Below, in pieces: positions 38,884 through 48,680 of a stretch of DNA of 64,000 nucleotides (positions are counted from its first letter, which is position 1; each line of letters begins with the position of its first letter). A program made the translations under genes and the position numbers. The stretch is from CAVQBP01 sp963848195. Lineage in GTDB: Bacteria; Bacteroidota; Ignavibacteria; Ignavibacteriales; Ignavibacteriaceae. The notes under the pieces are model-generated. The model was not told where the DNA came from, did not search any database, and saw only the letters and a program-made list of their open reading frames with translations. The DNA is taken from NCBI GenBank assembly GCA_963848195.1, contig CAWKCY010000001.1, positions 186,001 through 250,000 on the forward strand, given 5' to 3'.

Positions 38884-39252
38884 ATGAAAATGAATAAACG
38901 CTTAATTGTTACAACAGAGTTATTATTTATTGTACCGGCTACTATTTTTATGATTGCTCTTTTTCTGCAAGAAGTTCAGCCAATTATGCAGACAGGATAT
39001 TTAGTTAATTGGTTCAGCCAGCATACTGTTCTTGGTCTCTATATCTTTCTTATTGCAATGCCTTTTTCGGCTTTAGCAATTGGTAGCATTTCATTGTTTA
39101 AAATCTGGCAAAATGACACCGAACTACGTCAAACTGCATTAAGAGTACTTGTTGCTGTTCGAGCACACTTTGCAATGCTACTCATTAGTTTATTAACTAT
39201 TTTGTCTGTCAGTATTCTTTCTGTTGTAGCATTACATATGATTACTGAATAA
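38884..39252 (+). CDS. Small integral membrane protein
   Basis: The 122-residue protein has three hydrophobic helices (LLFIVPATIFMIALFL; TVLGLYIFLIAMPFSALAIG; FAMLLISLLTILSVSILSVV). GAGG lies about 8 bases before the start. It is one of the few plus-strand genes in this stretch and precedes another small membrane ORF. Family not recognised. Confidence 0.5.
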   Translation: MKMNKRLIVTTELLFIVPATIFMIALFLQEVQPIMQTGYLVNWFSQHTVLGLYIFLIAMPFSALAIGSISLFKIWQNDTELRQTALRVLVAVRAHFAMLLISLLTILSVSILSVVALHMITE

Positions 39253-39285
39253 GAAGTATGTAAGAAAGCGAACAATTTTTTTAGT

Positions 39286-39524
39286 ATGGAACCAGATAAC
39301 CGATCCAATAAGTACGATTTCCTTAAATTGTTACAAACTTTAACTCCCTTCATTTTAACAATAGGAGCTATTGGTTCTGTGGTTCTAACATCAATCTCCC
39401 TTCTTCTCATCTCGCTTTTCCATTCGTCGTAATTCCATTATTATCCTGGTTTATCATTTTGATAGTCTTCTTAATTGCAAAGCTAATGTCAAGAAAATTT
39501 TCAAATATGAAAGAAACTCTTTGA
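39286..39524 (+). CDS. Small membrane protein, frameshifted
   Basis: MEPDNRSNKYDFLKLLQTLT, a hydrophobic helix (FILTIGAIGSVVLTSISLLL), then after a one-base shift near 39415 a second helix (FVVIPLLSWFIILIVFLIAK) and LMSRKFSNMKETL ending at 39524. The two-helix layout across the frames argues for one gene. It follows the previous membrane gene by 33 bases. Confidence 0.4.
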
Positions 39525-39685
39525 TATATATATATATTTAATTTAGGCAGAAGTAAATAAACTCCATATTAGGTATAGGGTGATAATACCAGTTCCCCCA
39601 TTTGTTCTACTTTTTCCCTCCTCAACCCCAAAATTCCCTTACGAAATAGCGTAGGTTTTCGGTAGTTTTTTCGCTTCCAAGCCAC

Positions 39686-39889
39686 TTAATTTACATCGAG
39701 CCTATATTTACCCCTCCTTTTCAAAAATCCACCCCTTAAAAACGATTTAAGAATATCTGAAACAAATACCTCTCGAAGCCGACCTTTGGTTACTTTATGA
39801 TTAAGTTGTTTTAGTGAAATTACTTTTTCAATTAATCCTTTAATTAAAATAGTAGAATGTTTTTGAATTAATGTTTGTTTCATTAACAT
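39686..39889 (-). pseudogene. N-terminal fragment of a DUF6602-like protein
   Basis: The first ~48 residues (LIEKVISLKQLNHKVTKGRL, REVFVSDILKSFL) resemble the start of DUF6602-type proteins, in which KGRLRE...LKSFL is followed by a conserved G-x-G-F segment. Here the sequence veers into GGFLKRRGKYRLDVN and stops, so most of the domain is missing. The preceding attC-like spacer begins at 39905. Confidence 0.4.
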
Positions 39890-39904
39890 AATTTAATTAA
39901 TTCG

Positions 39905-40132
39905 TTTAATAGCCATGAAATTAAGACGCAGCCCATAACCAGATATTTATATTCATTACTTATGCCGAATATTAAGCAATCCATGCTTAAATTGTTTTCA
40001 CAAACATTGTTTGCAAGAAACTAATTAAACCACTCTTTAGTTGAACAAGACACTTTAATCGGATCATCTACTTTGAAAATCTCTAAAATGTCGAATGCGT
40101 ATACGCTGGCGGCTTAAAATGCCAGGTTAGGT
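39905..40132 (-). repeat. Long attC-like spacer with inverted ends
   Basis: The left end GCCATGAAATTAAGACGCAG and right end GCGGCTTAAAATGCCAGGTTA form inverted copies of the same motif; GTTAGGT (40126-40132) fits the core consensus and overlaps the stop of the oxidoreductase fragment. Internal stretches match spacers at 59134-59290 (CCGAATATTAAGCAA / CCAAATATTAAGCAA) and 60060-60187. Confidence 0.5.
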
Positions 40133-40507
40133 TTTATTTTTATGTTCTATAATAATTACTACTTTCCCTTTAGTGTGACCTTCTTCAATAAAGCGAATAG
40201 CCTCAGGCACTTCACTTAGCTTATATTGCTTGCCGATGACTGCTTTTACTTTTTCAGATGCCATTAGTTCACCAATAAACGTCAAGTCCTCTTTGTTTAT
40301 TTTTGTAAGAAAATTGACGAATTTCTGACTAACAAACCACGACAATACATTGCTGTCGTTGAACTGATCATAATACTTATTAGTGATTTGACTGGTCCTC
40401 CAAGGAGTGCCCTTCTGGAGTAAAGCAGCAGTGATATGCCCTCCTTGCCTATATTTGTTCTCTCTTAAAATTACTTTCAAATTAAATCTTAAGAATTTCG
40501 GTTCCAT
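40127..40507 (-). pseudogene. Chimera: Mrr-like gene start fused to alcohol dehydrogenase tail
   Basis: The first residues MEPKFLRF match the start of the Mrr-N gene at 57055 (MKGPKFLRF), while residues ~55-127 (FVSQKFVNFLTKINKEDL, YKLSEVPEAIRFIEEGHTKG) are the C-terminal part of a medium-chain NAD(P)-dependent oxidoreductase. The cofactor-binding domain is missing. Its TAA stop lies inside the attC core ACCTAAC. Confidence 0.6.
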
Positions 40508-40633
40508 ACATCCCACCCTATGTATCAGATGCCAATCGCATTAGGAGATAATTTCTTTTAAATCAGATATAGCGGCAATTTAATTTTAGGATGAAAACCG
40601 ATATCTAAAATTTTTTTTATGAATTTTTGAAAA
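40483..40633 (-). repeat. 150-bp direct repeat, copy A: leader of an Mrr-like gene
   Basis: Bases 40483-40633 match 46803-46951 at roughly 90% or better (GCATTAGGAGATAATTTC, CAGATATAGCGGCAATTT and AAACCGATATCTAAAAT are shared). On the minus strand it holds an upstream region followed by ATGGAACC and the first codons of an Mrr-N-like gene. Confidence 0.8.
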
Positions 40634-41045
40634 TTGTGTATTTATGCTAAAAAGGGCATTTTGGTGGGTATATTTTTAACTTTTGCAATAAGCTAGGGTT
40701 TGTAGGTTAACAGCTTACGCAACAATACACCCCGATTACAAAATTTAATTTAGAATTCTTATGTAATGATTTAAATATGACTATGACTAATGATGTAAAT
40801 TCTCTAATAATTAAAATATGTACCCTCAAATTAAAAACACATTCATTGAGACTCATATTCTTTGATATATCTAATTGCATAAGAATATTTCACATATGAA
40901 GTAGATATTTGAAAGGTATTACATTAAAAAGCACGTGGAAGACAAAAAAAGTGTAAAGACATCTAAACAATACTACTTCTGATAAAAAGAAGCAGCCTAC
41001 GCAACGGGACGCATCGGAAATAGATTAAAAAAGGGGTGGCGTTAG
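40634..41045. other. Non-coding stretch
   Basis: About 410 bases without a credible gene. GTTAACAGCTTACGCAAC near 40705 and GCAGCCTACGCAACG near 40992 are similar to each other and may be decayed spacer ends. Confidence 0.3.
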
Positions 41046-41210
41046 TCGGTAAAACATCCCTATAAAACAATTGAGAATAAACTTGTAAGAAATAACTTTG
41101 ATGAATTTATACAGAAAGAGAATTTAACTGATAAAGTTAAAGAAAGAAAGTTGAATTTGAACAATCTAAAATCAGTTTCTAAGGCAGTTCAACATTTTGA
41201 TTATAGCTAA
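41046..41210 (+). pseudogene. C-terminal remnant before a terminator
   Basis: A 54-codon open frame with protein-like composition (NKLVRNNFDEFIQKENLTDK, then LKSVSKAVQHFDYS) follows an in-frame TAG and lacks a start codon. It is followed by a good terminator at 41316, suggesting the tail of a lost gene. Family unknown. Confidence 0.3.
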
Positions 41211-41315
41211 AAAAGTAACGAATATTTCCATTAAATATATTTTCAGATTCAATAATGGTGAAACTAAAATCATAAACATATCAGTGAATAAATAAAAATA
41301 AACTGAAAACAGAAG

Positions 41316-41338
41316 CGGGCCTTGAGCCCGTTTTTTTT
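41316..41338 (+). terminator. Rho-independent terminator
   Basis: CGGGC-CTTGA-GCCCG forms a compact GC stem followed by eight Ts (41331-41338). It points to the plus strand and fits the end of the 41046-41210 remnant. Confidence 0.75.
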
Positions 41339-41376
41339 GCTTATCTATAATATAATTTTTTTTAATAATATTTCTA

Positions 41377-41895
41377 CTATTTCTGATTATCTCTAAGATA
41401 TTCATTCATATATGCATTTAATAAAGATTCTATGCCATTACTTGCCTGATTGTAATAATCTTTTCTATCGCAAACTCCATAAAAACTTCTTTGCCAAGTT
41501 GAGCACAAATAGTTACTAATTTTAGCTCTTGGCAAATTCAAATACTCAAATAATTCTAAATGTAATGAGAAAGAGTAAACATCAATATTCTTTATATAAT
41601 TATTTTTAATAAAAAATATTTCCAACACTAATAAAGGAATGTTTGATAAATTATATCCATCATTTTCACTTACCTTTATACCTGCCATCCTTAATTTTAA
41701 TTCAATTTTTGTTTTTATTGATTCAGTATCCAATATAGTATCATTAATATTTTGTATGTTACTTGTTAAAACCATAACTATTACATTTTTAACATTTGTT
41801 AAATTATATTCTGTTATTTCTTGTGCCAAACTGAAATTTGATAAAAGGAAAATAATAAGTAAACAGATGATTAGAATTATTTTTTTTGTTTTCAT
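41377..41895 (-). CDS. Secreted protein of unknown function
   Basis: The start at 41895 gives a clean signal peptide (MKTKKIILIICLLIIFLLSN then FSLAQ); the ATG at 41916 only adds charged residues. The mature part (~148 residues) has VIVMVLTSNIQNINDTILD and alternating beta/helix patterns reminiscent of lipoprotein or secretin-accessory folds, with two late Cys (LCSTWQ, GVCDRK). The family is not recognised. A 34-codon open frame (41917-42021) ends immediately upstream and may be a leader. Confidence 0.5.
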   Translation of the reverse strand: MKTKKIILIICLLIIFLLSNFSLAQEITEYNLTNVKNVIVMVLTSNIQNINDTILDTESIKTKIELKLRMAGIKVSENDGYNLSNIPLLVLEIFFIKNNYIKNIDVYSFSLHLELFEYLNLPRAKISNYLCSTWQRSFYGVCDRKDYYNQASNGIESLLNAYMNEYLRDNQK

Positions 41896-42052
41896 CTCAA
41901 TGATTTTCTCCGTCATTTAATCATTATTAAAATATACCATTATGGAAAATAAAGCCAGAAGGTTTTCTTCATCTGTGTATTTAAAACCTTTTCCAGAAAC
42001 TATGTTTAGTGTTTTTGTCATAATATTATTTTAGCTGTATAACGGCGTTACT

Positions 42053-42113
42053 GCTAAACAGAAGGCCAGAATGCCTCGGCTCGCTTTGGCATGAATCCCT
42101 TATAACGTTAGGC
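42053..42113 (-). repeat. Short attC-like site (61 bp)
   Basis: Ends are GCTAAAC (42053-42059) and GTTAGGC (42107-42113, fits GTTRRRY). The palindromic middle AATGCCTCGGC...TTTGGCATGAATCCC is nearly the same as in the site at 38698. It lies 6 bases beyond the stop of the DinB-like gene. Confidence 0.65.
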
Positions 42114-42119
42114 TGACCA

Positions 42120-42587
42120 TTAAATTATTATATTTTTATCTTTTAATACTCTTAAATAAGTTGCTATTTGACCTCGATGATGAATTTCATGATCTTTATT
42201 CCTTCGCAATATTAGCCAAGCTAAACTTACTTCTGAATTATACGCGTCATCATATATTTTTACTTTGAGTTTTGCTTCATCTAATGTTTTAAATAAATCT
42301 ATCTTTTTCTCAAGTATTTCTTTTAGGTTAATTATTAATTCTTTGTATTCTTCCCTATTACAATTTTTTATAATTGCTGTTTCAGTTTCAATTGATTTAG
42401 TATTTGGATTTTTTATTTTTTCAAATAACCAATAATCCAAATCAATTATATGCTTTGCTGTTTCTGCAAAACTTAATGCTCCAGAACTTGCTTTCCAATT
42501 TTCATAACCCTCAGGAACTAACTCTAATCTCTTTATTGTAGAAGCTCGAACACTTCTGCAAAATTCCGTTAATAATTCAATTTCCAT
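42120..42587 (-). CDS. DinB-like four-helix protein (cassette copy 1)
   Basis: The 155-residue protein has the DinB/YfiT-like four-helix pattern: an early helix with LVPEGYENWKASSGALSFAE, AKHIIDLDYWLFEKI, and the last helix HEIHHRGQIATYLRVL carrying the HxxHHRGQ metal-site histidines. Such proteins are metal-binding and include thiol-dependent transferases. It is closely related to the gene at 57945-58414. An attC-like site follows its stop. Confidence 0.8.
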   Translation of the reverse strand: MEIELLTEFCRSVRASTIKRLELVPEGYENWKASSGALSFAETAKHIIDLDYWLFEKIKNPNTKSIETETAIIKNCNREEYKELIINLKEILEKKIDLFKTLDEAKLKVKIYDDAYNSEVSLAWLILRRNKDHEIHHRGQIATYLRVLKDKNIII

Positions 42588-42653
42588 TTAAATTTATAAT
42601 CTATTAAATATTATTAGCTATCTCTGATTTTTGTATTTAATATTTTACTATTA

Positions 42654-44764
42654 TCATTCTTTTTTCTTTTTTTGCTGTTCCCAAAAGGGACTGGCTTCTA
42701 GCATCAGCGGTGGCCAACGTATCACTTTTGCTTCTGCAATAATCTTATCAGCATCTTCCTGGGTAAGTAGCCGATCCGTGAGTAGTTTATTAACTTCTAT
42801 GATCACGTGTTCTACGTAGTTCTCTTTCCTCCATATCGCTCTTCGAGACTAAGCCGTGGGTCACCATTTTTTTCTCGCTCTTCTTTAGTGGCGGCAAACG
42901 GCCAGAAAGAACCAGTATGACCCACCAGGTAATCTGGTGCATTCGCCTCATGTTTTCTAGGATTAAATCCCTGGTAAGAACCAAGAGGAACAGTAATATC
43001 GGCAGCCTAATACCTCCCAATCCATTGCCGTCTTTATCGGTTGCCGGCACGAATGTAGGATAATGCCCCGTAATAATTGGGGGTACGTTCGTCATGATTC
43101 CTTTGCTCCAAAAATCAGCACCATAATCGCATATGGGGGGCTGGAGGTTAAGTGCCTGGATGCCGCATTCCGGGAATGACGGGCATTTGTTGCTTATGTT
43201 CAACAGCGGTGATCAATTCACCACGGTCTAATCTGGGATATTTGCTGTCTGCCGGTTTTATGTCTTTTGATACCCACTCATCCAGCATGATCAAGGTTGA
43301 TCTTACTACAAAGTCAGCATTGATGGTACTTGTTGCATGCTCTGCAACTTTAACGTGTCTACTCCTCGCCGGTGCATGGGGAGCTCCATTGATCAAAAAA
43401 ATTCTCACATTTTTATGAATGCTGGCGTCCTTGCTTCCATCAATGGTCGTATGAATCAATGAGCAAGAACGGTCCCAATATTCGGTTGCGTTGTTGGTGA
43501 TAATGATCTTAGGCATCTTGCCTAGTTTTTTAGCTGCCGCCAACACATCATTGTTCCCTCCTGATGCGGGATCATCCTCAGCTAGAAAGTTAAATGGCGG
43601 ATAGTCAGCCGGCATGTAATTGCCTTCCAGGTGAAGAGGATAGCAGGTGGTCTGAGCAAAGCGGGAGTTGAAGCCGCCTTTCCCGCCGCCGCCTACATGC
43701 ATACGCGCACCGTCGAACACCATTCTTTCCTTTTCATCTACGTAGAAGCCCTGCATGATCATTTGCGTAATAAATCGGGCGGACTGAGAATAACCATAGA
43801 CATAAGTGTATTTAATAACGAATTCTTTCCCCGGCTCTTTTTCTAAAACCAATGGATTGTAAAAACCGGATGCATCCTTGTATTCAAATTTGAAAAAGGA
43901 CAATACGTCCCTTACTGCTGCAAAACCTAAGCCTACAACTTTTGGGTTCTCTACCTCATAGATCAACTCATAAATTTTTCCCGGGTGAATGCCGCCTTTT
44001 ATAAATAAGCTGCGAGCATCGGGAAAAACTTCCCCGTCTCTTACTGAGGAGTAGCTCCACTGATCATTTGGAATGGTAATCCTATGTCCTTCAGGGTTGT
44101 CTCTTACGGTAAGCACATCCTTGTCATTATTGGGATAATTGGCAGAGGGATAGCAACGGCTGTTTCCTTGGGCCAGCGGTATAGCTTCTAGGGTTTCCAT
44201 GTGCTCACTATTAACTATTTCTGCGGCTATTTTCTGCCGGATGGTTTGTGCTCCGTTCTTAGCATAGGGGACCTCGAACTGGAACCGATCGCCGCCTTCA
44301 GTTACATCCCAGTTCCAGCCGCTAAAAAGAAAGGTATATCCCTGCTGCATAAAGAAGCCATCGCCAAATTGCTCCAGGGTTTCAGGGTTATTACTTGGCC
44401 CGCCGCCATTGAGGCTTGGGAATGTAAAGATGCTGCCCCGGTTATTAACCTCATAAAGCAACCGGCCATTTGCCTTGTTCATATCTACAGGCTTGATCAG
44501 CATGAAGTTACCGGAAAATTCGACCATACCTTTGGCATTTCTAGGGGCAAATTCCAGATCGACTATCGCACCATTTGCCTGATGTTCCGGGTCAACCTCA
44601 TAATATATGACTCCGCGGATTTTTTCATATTGCCCCGCACTACCAAAAACATGTCCATTTGCTATTACTTCGTGCTCCTCAACTACAACCCGGACAACTT
44701 TGGCCTCAACTCTATTTATTGCTAATGCAAGGAGAATTGTGTAGAATATTCTGATCATTTTCAT
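42654..44764 (-). CDS. Alpha/beta hydrolase domain protein (Abhydrolase_10 type), three frameshifts
   Basis: The combined product is ~700 residues with a signal peptide. The nucleophile elbow is GYSQS in YVYGYSQSARFITQMIMQ; conserved stretches include LLYEVNNRGS, FLFSGWNWDV and INGAPHAPARS with a likely catalytic His. Corrections at 43155-43156 (extra base), ~43005-43009 (lost base) and 42824-42826 (lost base) restore a continuous C-terminus (GSYQGFNPRKHEANAPDYL, RYGGKENYVEHVIIEVNKLL) ending at 42654. The family is uncharacterised secreted hydrolases. The gene is visibly richer in G+C than its neighbours, suggesting separate acquisition. Confidence 0.75.
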
Positions 44765-45592
44765 TTTCGAGGTATTATTGCTTATAACAAATGGCTTTCT
44801 TTTATTATTTCAATTTTATTGGTCACAAATCATTATTTACCGCAATAATAATAAATTAAGATCAATATTATATATTTACTGCGTGTAGTCCAAATCTTAA
44901 GGTGTTTAATCATATTGAAAGCAATAAAATAAACCTATTTCGGGAAGTCTTTACCCTAAGAAATTATGCCACACAAGCCTTTATGCAGCTGGATAAAGAG
45001 ATTCATTATTTTTAATCAGAATAAATATCCTTCTAAAATTATACTGGCACAGCTTCGCACCATAACTTAAACCGCTTTGATGATATAGAATATTTTTTAG
45101 TGTTTGAATTTTATAAAAGGTCCGATATTTGCCTTCTATTTTTAATGACCAATCCAAGTTATATTGAATTAACAATATTTTCAATAAAAAAATTTAAAAA
45201 TTACTTAAAAATTCTTTAGATTTTAGGTTCACTACTCCCTACCTGGCATGCATGTTTCTCCACAACTTGCCCCATTTCAAATACAGATTTGGTACTTATA
45301 TAGGGTAAGATGCCCTTCTACACTTGCAGAATAAGGGGTTGGAATATACAAAACTCTACCTACCTAGGAAATAACTGAAAATCTAATTGCTAATAATAGG
45401 AAATATATATAAGTTGAAACGTTCACAAAAGTTATTGACGTTTAATCAATACGTTATATTGCTAAGCAGTAATACTTATGTTTTCGGTCATTGAAAATGT
45501 CAGAACGTATATTATTAGAAAAACAAAATGAGGACTACATTAAAACACAAAGGTTTTGTATTTTTTCAAAATAATTATATATAACTAAGCAA
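44765..45592. other. Long non-coding stretch
   Basis: About 830 AT-rich bases without a convincing gene. An open frame at 44981-45184 lacks coding character. ATATAACTAAGCAA just before 45593 resembles ATATAACTAAATAAGG at 46342, so it may be the left boundary of the DUF4386 cassette. Confidence 0.4.
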
Positions 45593-46294
45593 ATGGAAAA
45601 TCAATCCACTATTGCATCCCAACATAAAGCAGCAAGACTAGCAGGACTGTTATATCTGATTGCGATGGCTACTGGGCTCTTCGCTGAATTTTATGTACGC
45701 TTCCCCTCATCTCTTATTGTAAGCGGAGATGCTGCAAAAACAACCGGTAACATTACGGCAAATGAACTACTATACCGTATCGGGATTGCCAATAATATAA
45801 TCACCTTTGCTATTGATGTGGTACTTATCTGGGCTCTTTATGTATTACTCAAACCTGTAAGCAGAAATCTTGCTTTGCTTGCAGTTTTCTTCAGACTGGT
45901 AGAGACAACGATTGCCTGCGTTGCTATTATCAATTCTTATGTTGCTATGCAGTTCCTGAGCGATGCTAACCACCTGAAAATATTCGATCCGGAACAAATA
46001 CAAGCACTGTCGATATTACATGATACCTATGCTCTGACCTTTGTTGTTGTCGCAATATTTTTAGGTTTGGGATCGACAATATTTAACTACCTACTATTCA
46101 AGTCACGATATATACCAAAGGCATTGGCTGCCTGGGGTATATTTGCTTCTTTGTTATTGCTGATGAGTCAGTTTGCTATCATTATTTTCCCTGCCGTGGA
46201 GAAAATAATTATACCTGCTTGTTATGGCCCTATCGCTATAGATGAAATTGCTCTTGGTTTTTGGCTATTGTTTAAGGGAGTTAATGTTGTATGA
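45593..46294 (+). CDS. DUF4386 family membrane protein
   Basis: The 233-residue protein has about six hydrophobic helices and the DUF4386 opening KAARLAGLLYLIAMATGLFAEFY, then LLYRIGIANNIITFAIDVVL, LALLAVFFRLVETTI and IPKALAAWGIFASLL. Function unknown; the family is common in Bacteroidota and often linked to stress or regulator genes. A short attC-like site follows 48 bases after the stop, so it reads as a plus-strand cassette. Confidence 0.85.
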   Translation: MENQSTIASQHKAARLAGLLYLIAMATGLFAEFYVRFPSSLIVSGDAAKTTGNITANELLYRIGIANNIITFAIDVVLIWALYVLLKPVSRNLALLAVFFRLVETTIACVAIINSYVAMQFLSDANHLKIFDPEQIQALSILHDTYALTFVVVAIFLGLGSTIFNYLLFKSRYIPKALAAWGIFASLLLLMSQFAIIIFPAVEKIIIPACYGPIAIDEIALGFWLLFKGVNVV

Positions 46295-46341
46295 AAAAAA
46301 TTAAAGTTGCAAAGAAAATTATTACGAACGTAGTAAACGCA

Positions 46342-46397
46342 ATATAACTAAATAAGGTTTGAAGCGAAGCTTGCCGAGTTTCAAACCGTTGTTGGAC
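46342..46397 (+). repeat. Short attC-like site (56 bp)
   Basis: ATATAAC is followed by GGTTTGAAGC...GTTTCAAACC, a near-perfect stem around AAGCTTGCC, and the site ends in GTTGGAC (46391-46397), which fits GTTRRRY. Size and layout match attC. Confidence 0.6.
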
Positions 46398-46529
46398 AAG
46401 CCCGGGCATAGTCAGTATGCAGGTCATATTCAGAAAACTATTTGGGTTTTCAATACAGGATTAGGTTTGTCAAACTTTGGTTTGAGGGTTATTTTGATAA
46501 TTATAATTATTTTGAGGTAATCTTTCTTT

Positions 46530-46563
46530 AACTTCAGCACATTTTAAGCCGTTATGTAAAAAG
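46530..46563 (+). repeat. attC-like end motif in plus orientation
   Basis: TAACTTCAGCACATTTTAAG then CCGTTATGTAAAAAG is the plus-strand form of the motif found on the minus strand at 51800-51843 and 53030-53072. An open frame of ~50 codons without a start runs into it and ends at its TAA, perhaps a decayed cassette. Confidence 0.4.
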
Positions 46564-46660
46564 TTAATATGTGTGGTAAAATTAAAGTAGTTACTCCGTA
46601 TAATGTTTCTTGTTTCAAGTGAATATTTTTTGAATAATTAAATGATAATTATTCTAGCTG

Positions 46661-46693
46661 AAGGTAACACGCTGAACGGTGTGTTACCTTTTT
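46661..46693 (+). terminator. Rho-independent terminator
   Basis: AAGGTAACAC and GTGTTACCTT form a perfect 10-bp stem with a 10-base loop, followed by a short T run. The nearest upstream plus-strand gene ends 366 bases away, so its partner is uncertain. Confidence 0.7.
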
Positions 46694-46802
46694 GCTTTAT
46701 TCAATAGTAATTGAATGCAAACGGAAGCAAGAGTGATTTAATGAAAGAATTCCCGCTTTAAAATGTAACCTATAGAGAGACTTGAAATAAAAAAGTTTTA
46801 AA

Positions 46803-46951
46803 TAAATCTTAAGGATTTAGGTTCCATAAAGCCACCCTATGTACCAGATGCCAATAGCATTAGGAGATAATTTCTTTAAATCAGATATAGCGGCAATTTA
46901 ATTTTAGGATGAAAACCGATATCTAAAATTTTTTTTATGAATTTTTGAAAA
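46803..46951 (-). repeat. 150-bp direct repeat, copy B: leader of an Mrr-like gene
   Basis: Matches 40483-40633. On the minus strand it ends with ATGGAACCTAAATCC, encoding MEPKSLRF, then a stop. Only the leader and first eight codons of the Mrr-like gene are left. Confidence 0.8.
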
Positions 46952-47019
46952 ACCTATATGGGCTTGCCCGCAAGTTCAAAATAGTTTACTCTTAATTATA
47001 TAATTAAAGAGGAAATTAA

Positions 47020-47238
47020 ATGAAATATTTCAAGAAAAAATTAGGCGACAACGACAGCAAAGCATGGAAGCTCATCGTAAAATTATTTCAAGGCAAAGAC
47101 GTTAAAGGCAATGAAAACTTTTTAGGAATTGAACGGACAATTACTAGAGCCAGAAACGATTATGAAACAGCTAGAAGGCAAGCATTATATAATTCTATAG
47201 ATAAGCCGCAATTGGATACGATTAAAGAATTGGAATAA
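47020..47238 (+). CDS. Small charged protein, weakly LemA-like
   Basis: The 72-residue protein has a good ribosome site (AAGAGGAAATTAAATG). It is lysine/arginine-rich and contains NFLGIERTITRARNDYE, which resembles the conserved IE..I..AR..YN segment of LemA proteins, but it lacks the membrane anchor and the rest of that family. It may be a shortened LemA-related gene or unrelated. Confidence 0.4.
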   Translation: MKYFKKKLGDNDSKAWKLIVKLFQGKDVKGNENFLGIERTITRARNDYETARRQALYNSIDKPQLDTIKELE

Positions 47239-47375
47239 ATTGTGAATCGTTTTGAAACACATAATGAGCATTTTAATTTAAGTGTCATAAAAGTGTCGGT
47301 ACTCAGTCATAAAAAAGCAGTTTCGGAGAAACGTTTTTAATCCTATATTTGCTTAAAAATTATTCCAGAGGAATT

Positions 47376-48014
47376 ATGAAATCTTTACTGCTGGCAGAAA
47401 AAATAAAAGCTTTAAGAATGGAAAGGGCTTGGTCTCAAGCTCAACTTTCTGAAGTTTCTTCTTTAAGCATCAGAACCATCCAAAGGATAGAACTTGATGG
47501 TCGTTGCTCTCATGAATCTCTCCTTGCTCTGGCATCAGCATTTGAAGTTGAGGTTTCTGTTTTTACTTCTTTTCTTAAAGAATCCTTGGAAAAATATTCT
47601 ATTTATATTTTTGGATTTAAATTCTCAGCGGAATGGCTTAAACCATCGGCTGCAGCATTAATAAGCATTATTTTAATATTTCCTGCTGTTTACTTTATAA
47701 CAGCTGCTCTATTAAAATATTCTTTTAATGTCCCTTATCTTTTCAATCCTCTTTTAGTTTTTTATTCTTCAAAAGAAGTTCTTTTTTGGTTTAATATAAT
47801 TTCTCCAATTATTTTTCTATTTGGATTATTTTTGTCAATCATTATCAATTTATTTGTTATGCTGCATTTAAAATTCTGGAAAGAAAATAGCTCAATTCAT
47901 ACGGATATTACTTTAACACCTAAACTTGCAAATCTTATCATAGCTGGAATAAGTTTTTGTGGTTTATTTATACTTTTTGCCTATGCAGTAGGTGAGAATT
48001 TTTCCTTAAGATAA
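47376..48014 (+). CDS. XRE-family HTH protein with membrane helices
   Basis: The start at 47376 follows AGAGGAATT. Residues ~6-65 form an XRE helix-turn-helix (LAEKIKALRMERAWSQAQLS, IRTIQRIELDG, LLALASAFEVEV); residues ~85-210 contain four hydrophobic helices. HTH-plus-membrane proteins of this type in Bacteroidota are thought to be small membrane-tethered regulators. No partner operon is adjacent. Confidence 0.75.
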   Translation: MKSLLLAEKIKALRMERAWSQAQLSEVSSLSIRTIQRIELDGRCSHESLLALASAFEVEVSVFTSFLKESLEKYSIYIFGFKFSAEWLKPSAAALISIILIFPAVYFITAALLKYSFNVPYLFNPLLVFYSSKEVLFWFNIISPIIFLFGLFLSIIINLFVMLHLKFWKENSSIHTDITLTPKLANLIIAGISFCGLFILFAYAVGENFSLR

Positions 48015-48023
48015 ATTCAAAAC

Positions 48024-48096
48024 CCACTTTAAATAAACAGAACATCAGTTCATCTTGATATTGTCAGCCAGATTTACATAAGGGAAATTATAGTAC
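48024..48096 (+). repeat. ~70-bp direct repeat upstream of TPR copy 2
   Basis: CATCTTGATATTGTCAGCC then AGATTTACATAAG and flanks (CCACTTTAAATAAACA...) recur at 50398-50471 downstream of the TPR gene. The rest of the 48015-48680 gap shows no gene. Confidence 0.7.
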
Positions 48097-48680
48097 ATGA
48101 AGACCATCTTTACTGACATTTGACATTCTATCTATGTCCTATAATTTGACCTGATGTGAACTCCGCACATTACCTTGTCAATTCATAATCGCTTCATTCC
48201 GGCGGCTCCTTCTTCGCACGCCTTCATTCCGCTTATATTGTGCAACTTAGAACTCTATGTTTAGGACATTAGGCCACTAATATTATTACCCTTCATTTAC
48301 TAAAACAATACTTCATTCAAAAAGATTTGCATAATAAAGGCGTGGATATTTAAATGTAAATAATCATTATGAGGGGTGTGCGTCGATGATGATTAATAGT
48401 CAAAGCAATTACATAATATATCATTAAGAAGAGGAATTCGATTGATTTTAAATTTAACTAGTGATTTAGAGAACTTAAAATAAATTCTATTTGCTTCAAT
48501 TTATTTTATTATCTAATTTTATCCAGTGTATCACGTTCTCATATTAAAAATTTTCACTGTTTACAGTTCTTTCTTTCTCGGTATAAGTAAATAGATCTTA
48601 ATTGGATCAACGCTAATATTTATTCTTTTAATTCCTATAAACATACCTACTATGAACAGAATTAAAATTATTCGATCCAT

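Noticed and set aside
41172..41405. Minus-strand open frame over the terminator
   Set aside because: It runs through a clear Rho-independent terminator on the opposite strand and translates its T run into lysines.
44981..45184. Minus-strand open frame of 67 codons
   Set aside because: No ribosome site, no recognisable motif and unlikely composition; it spans an AT-rich spacer.
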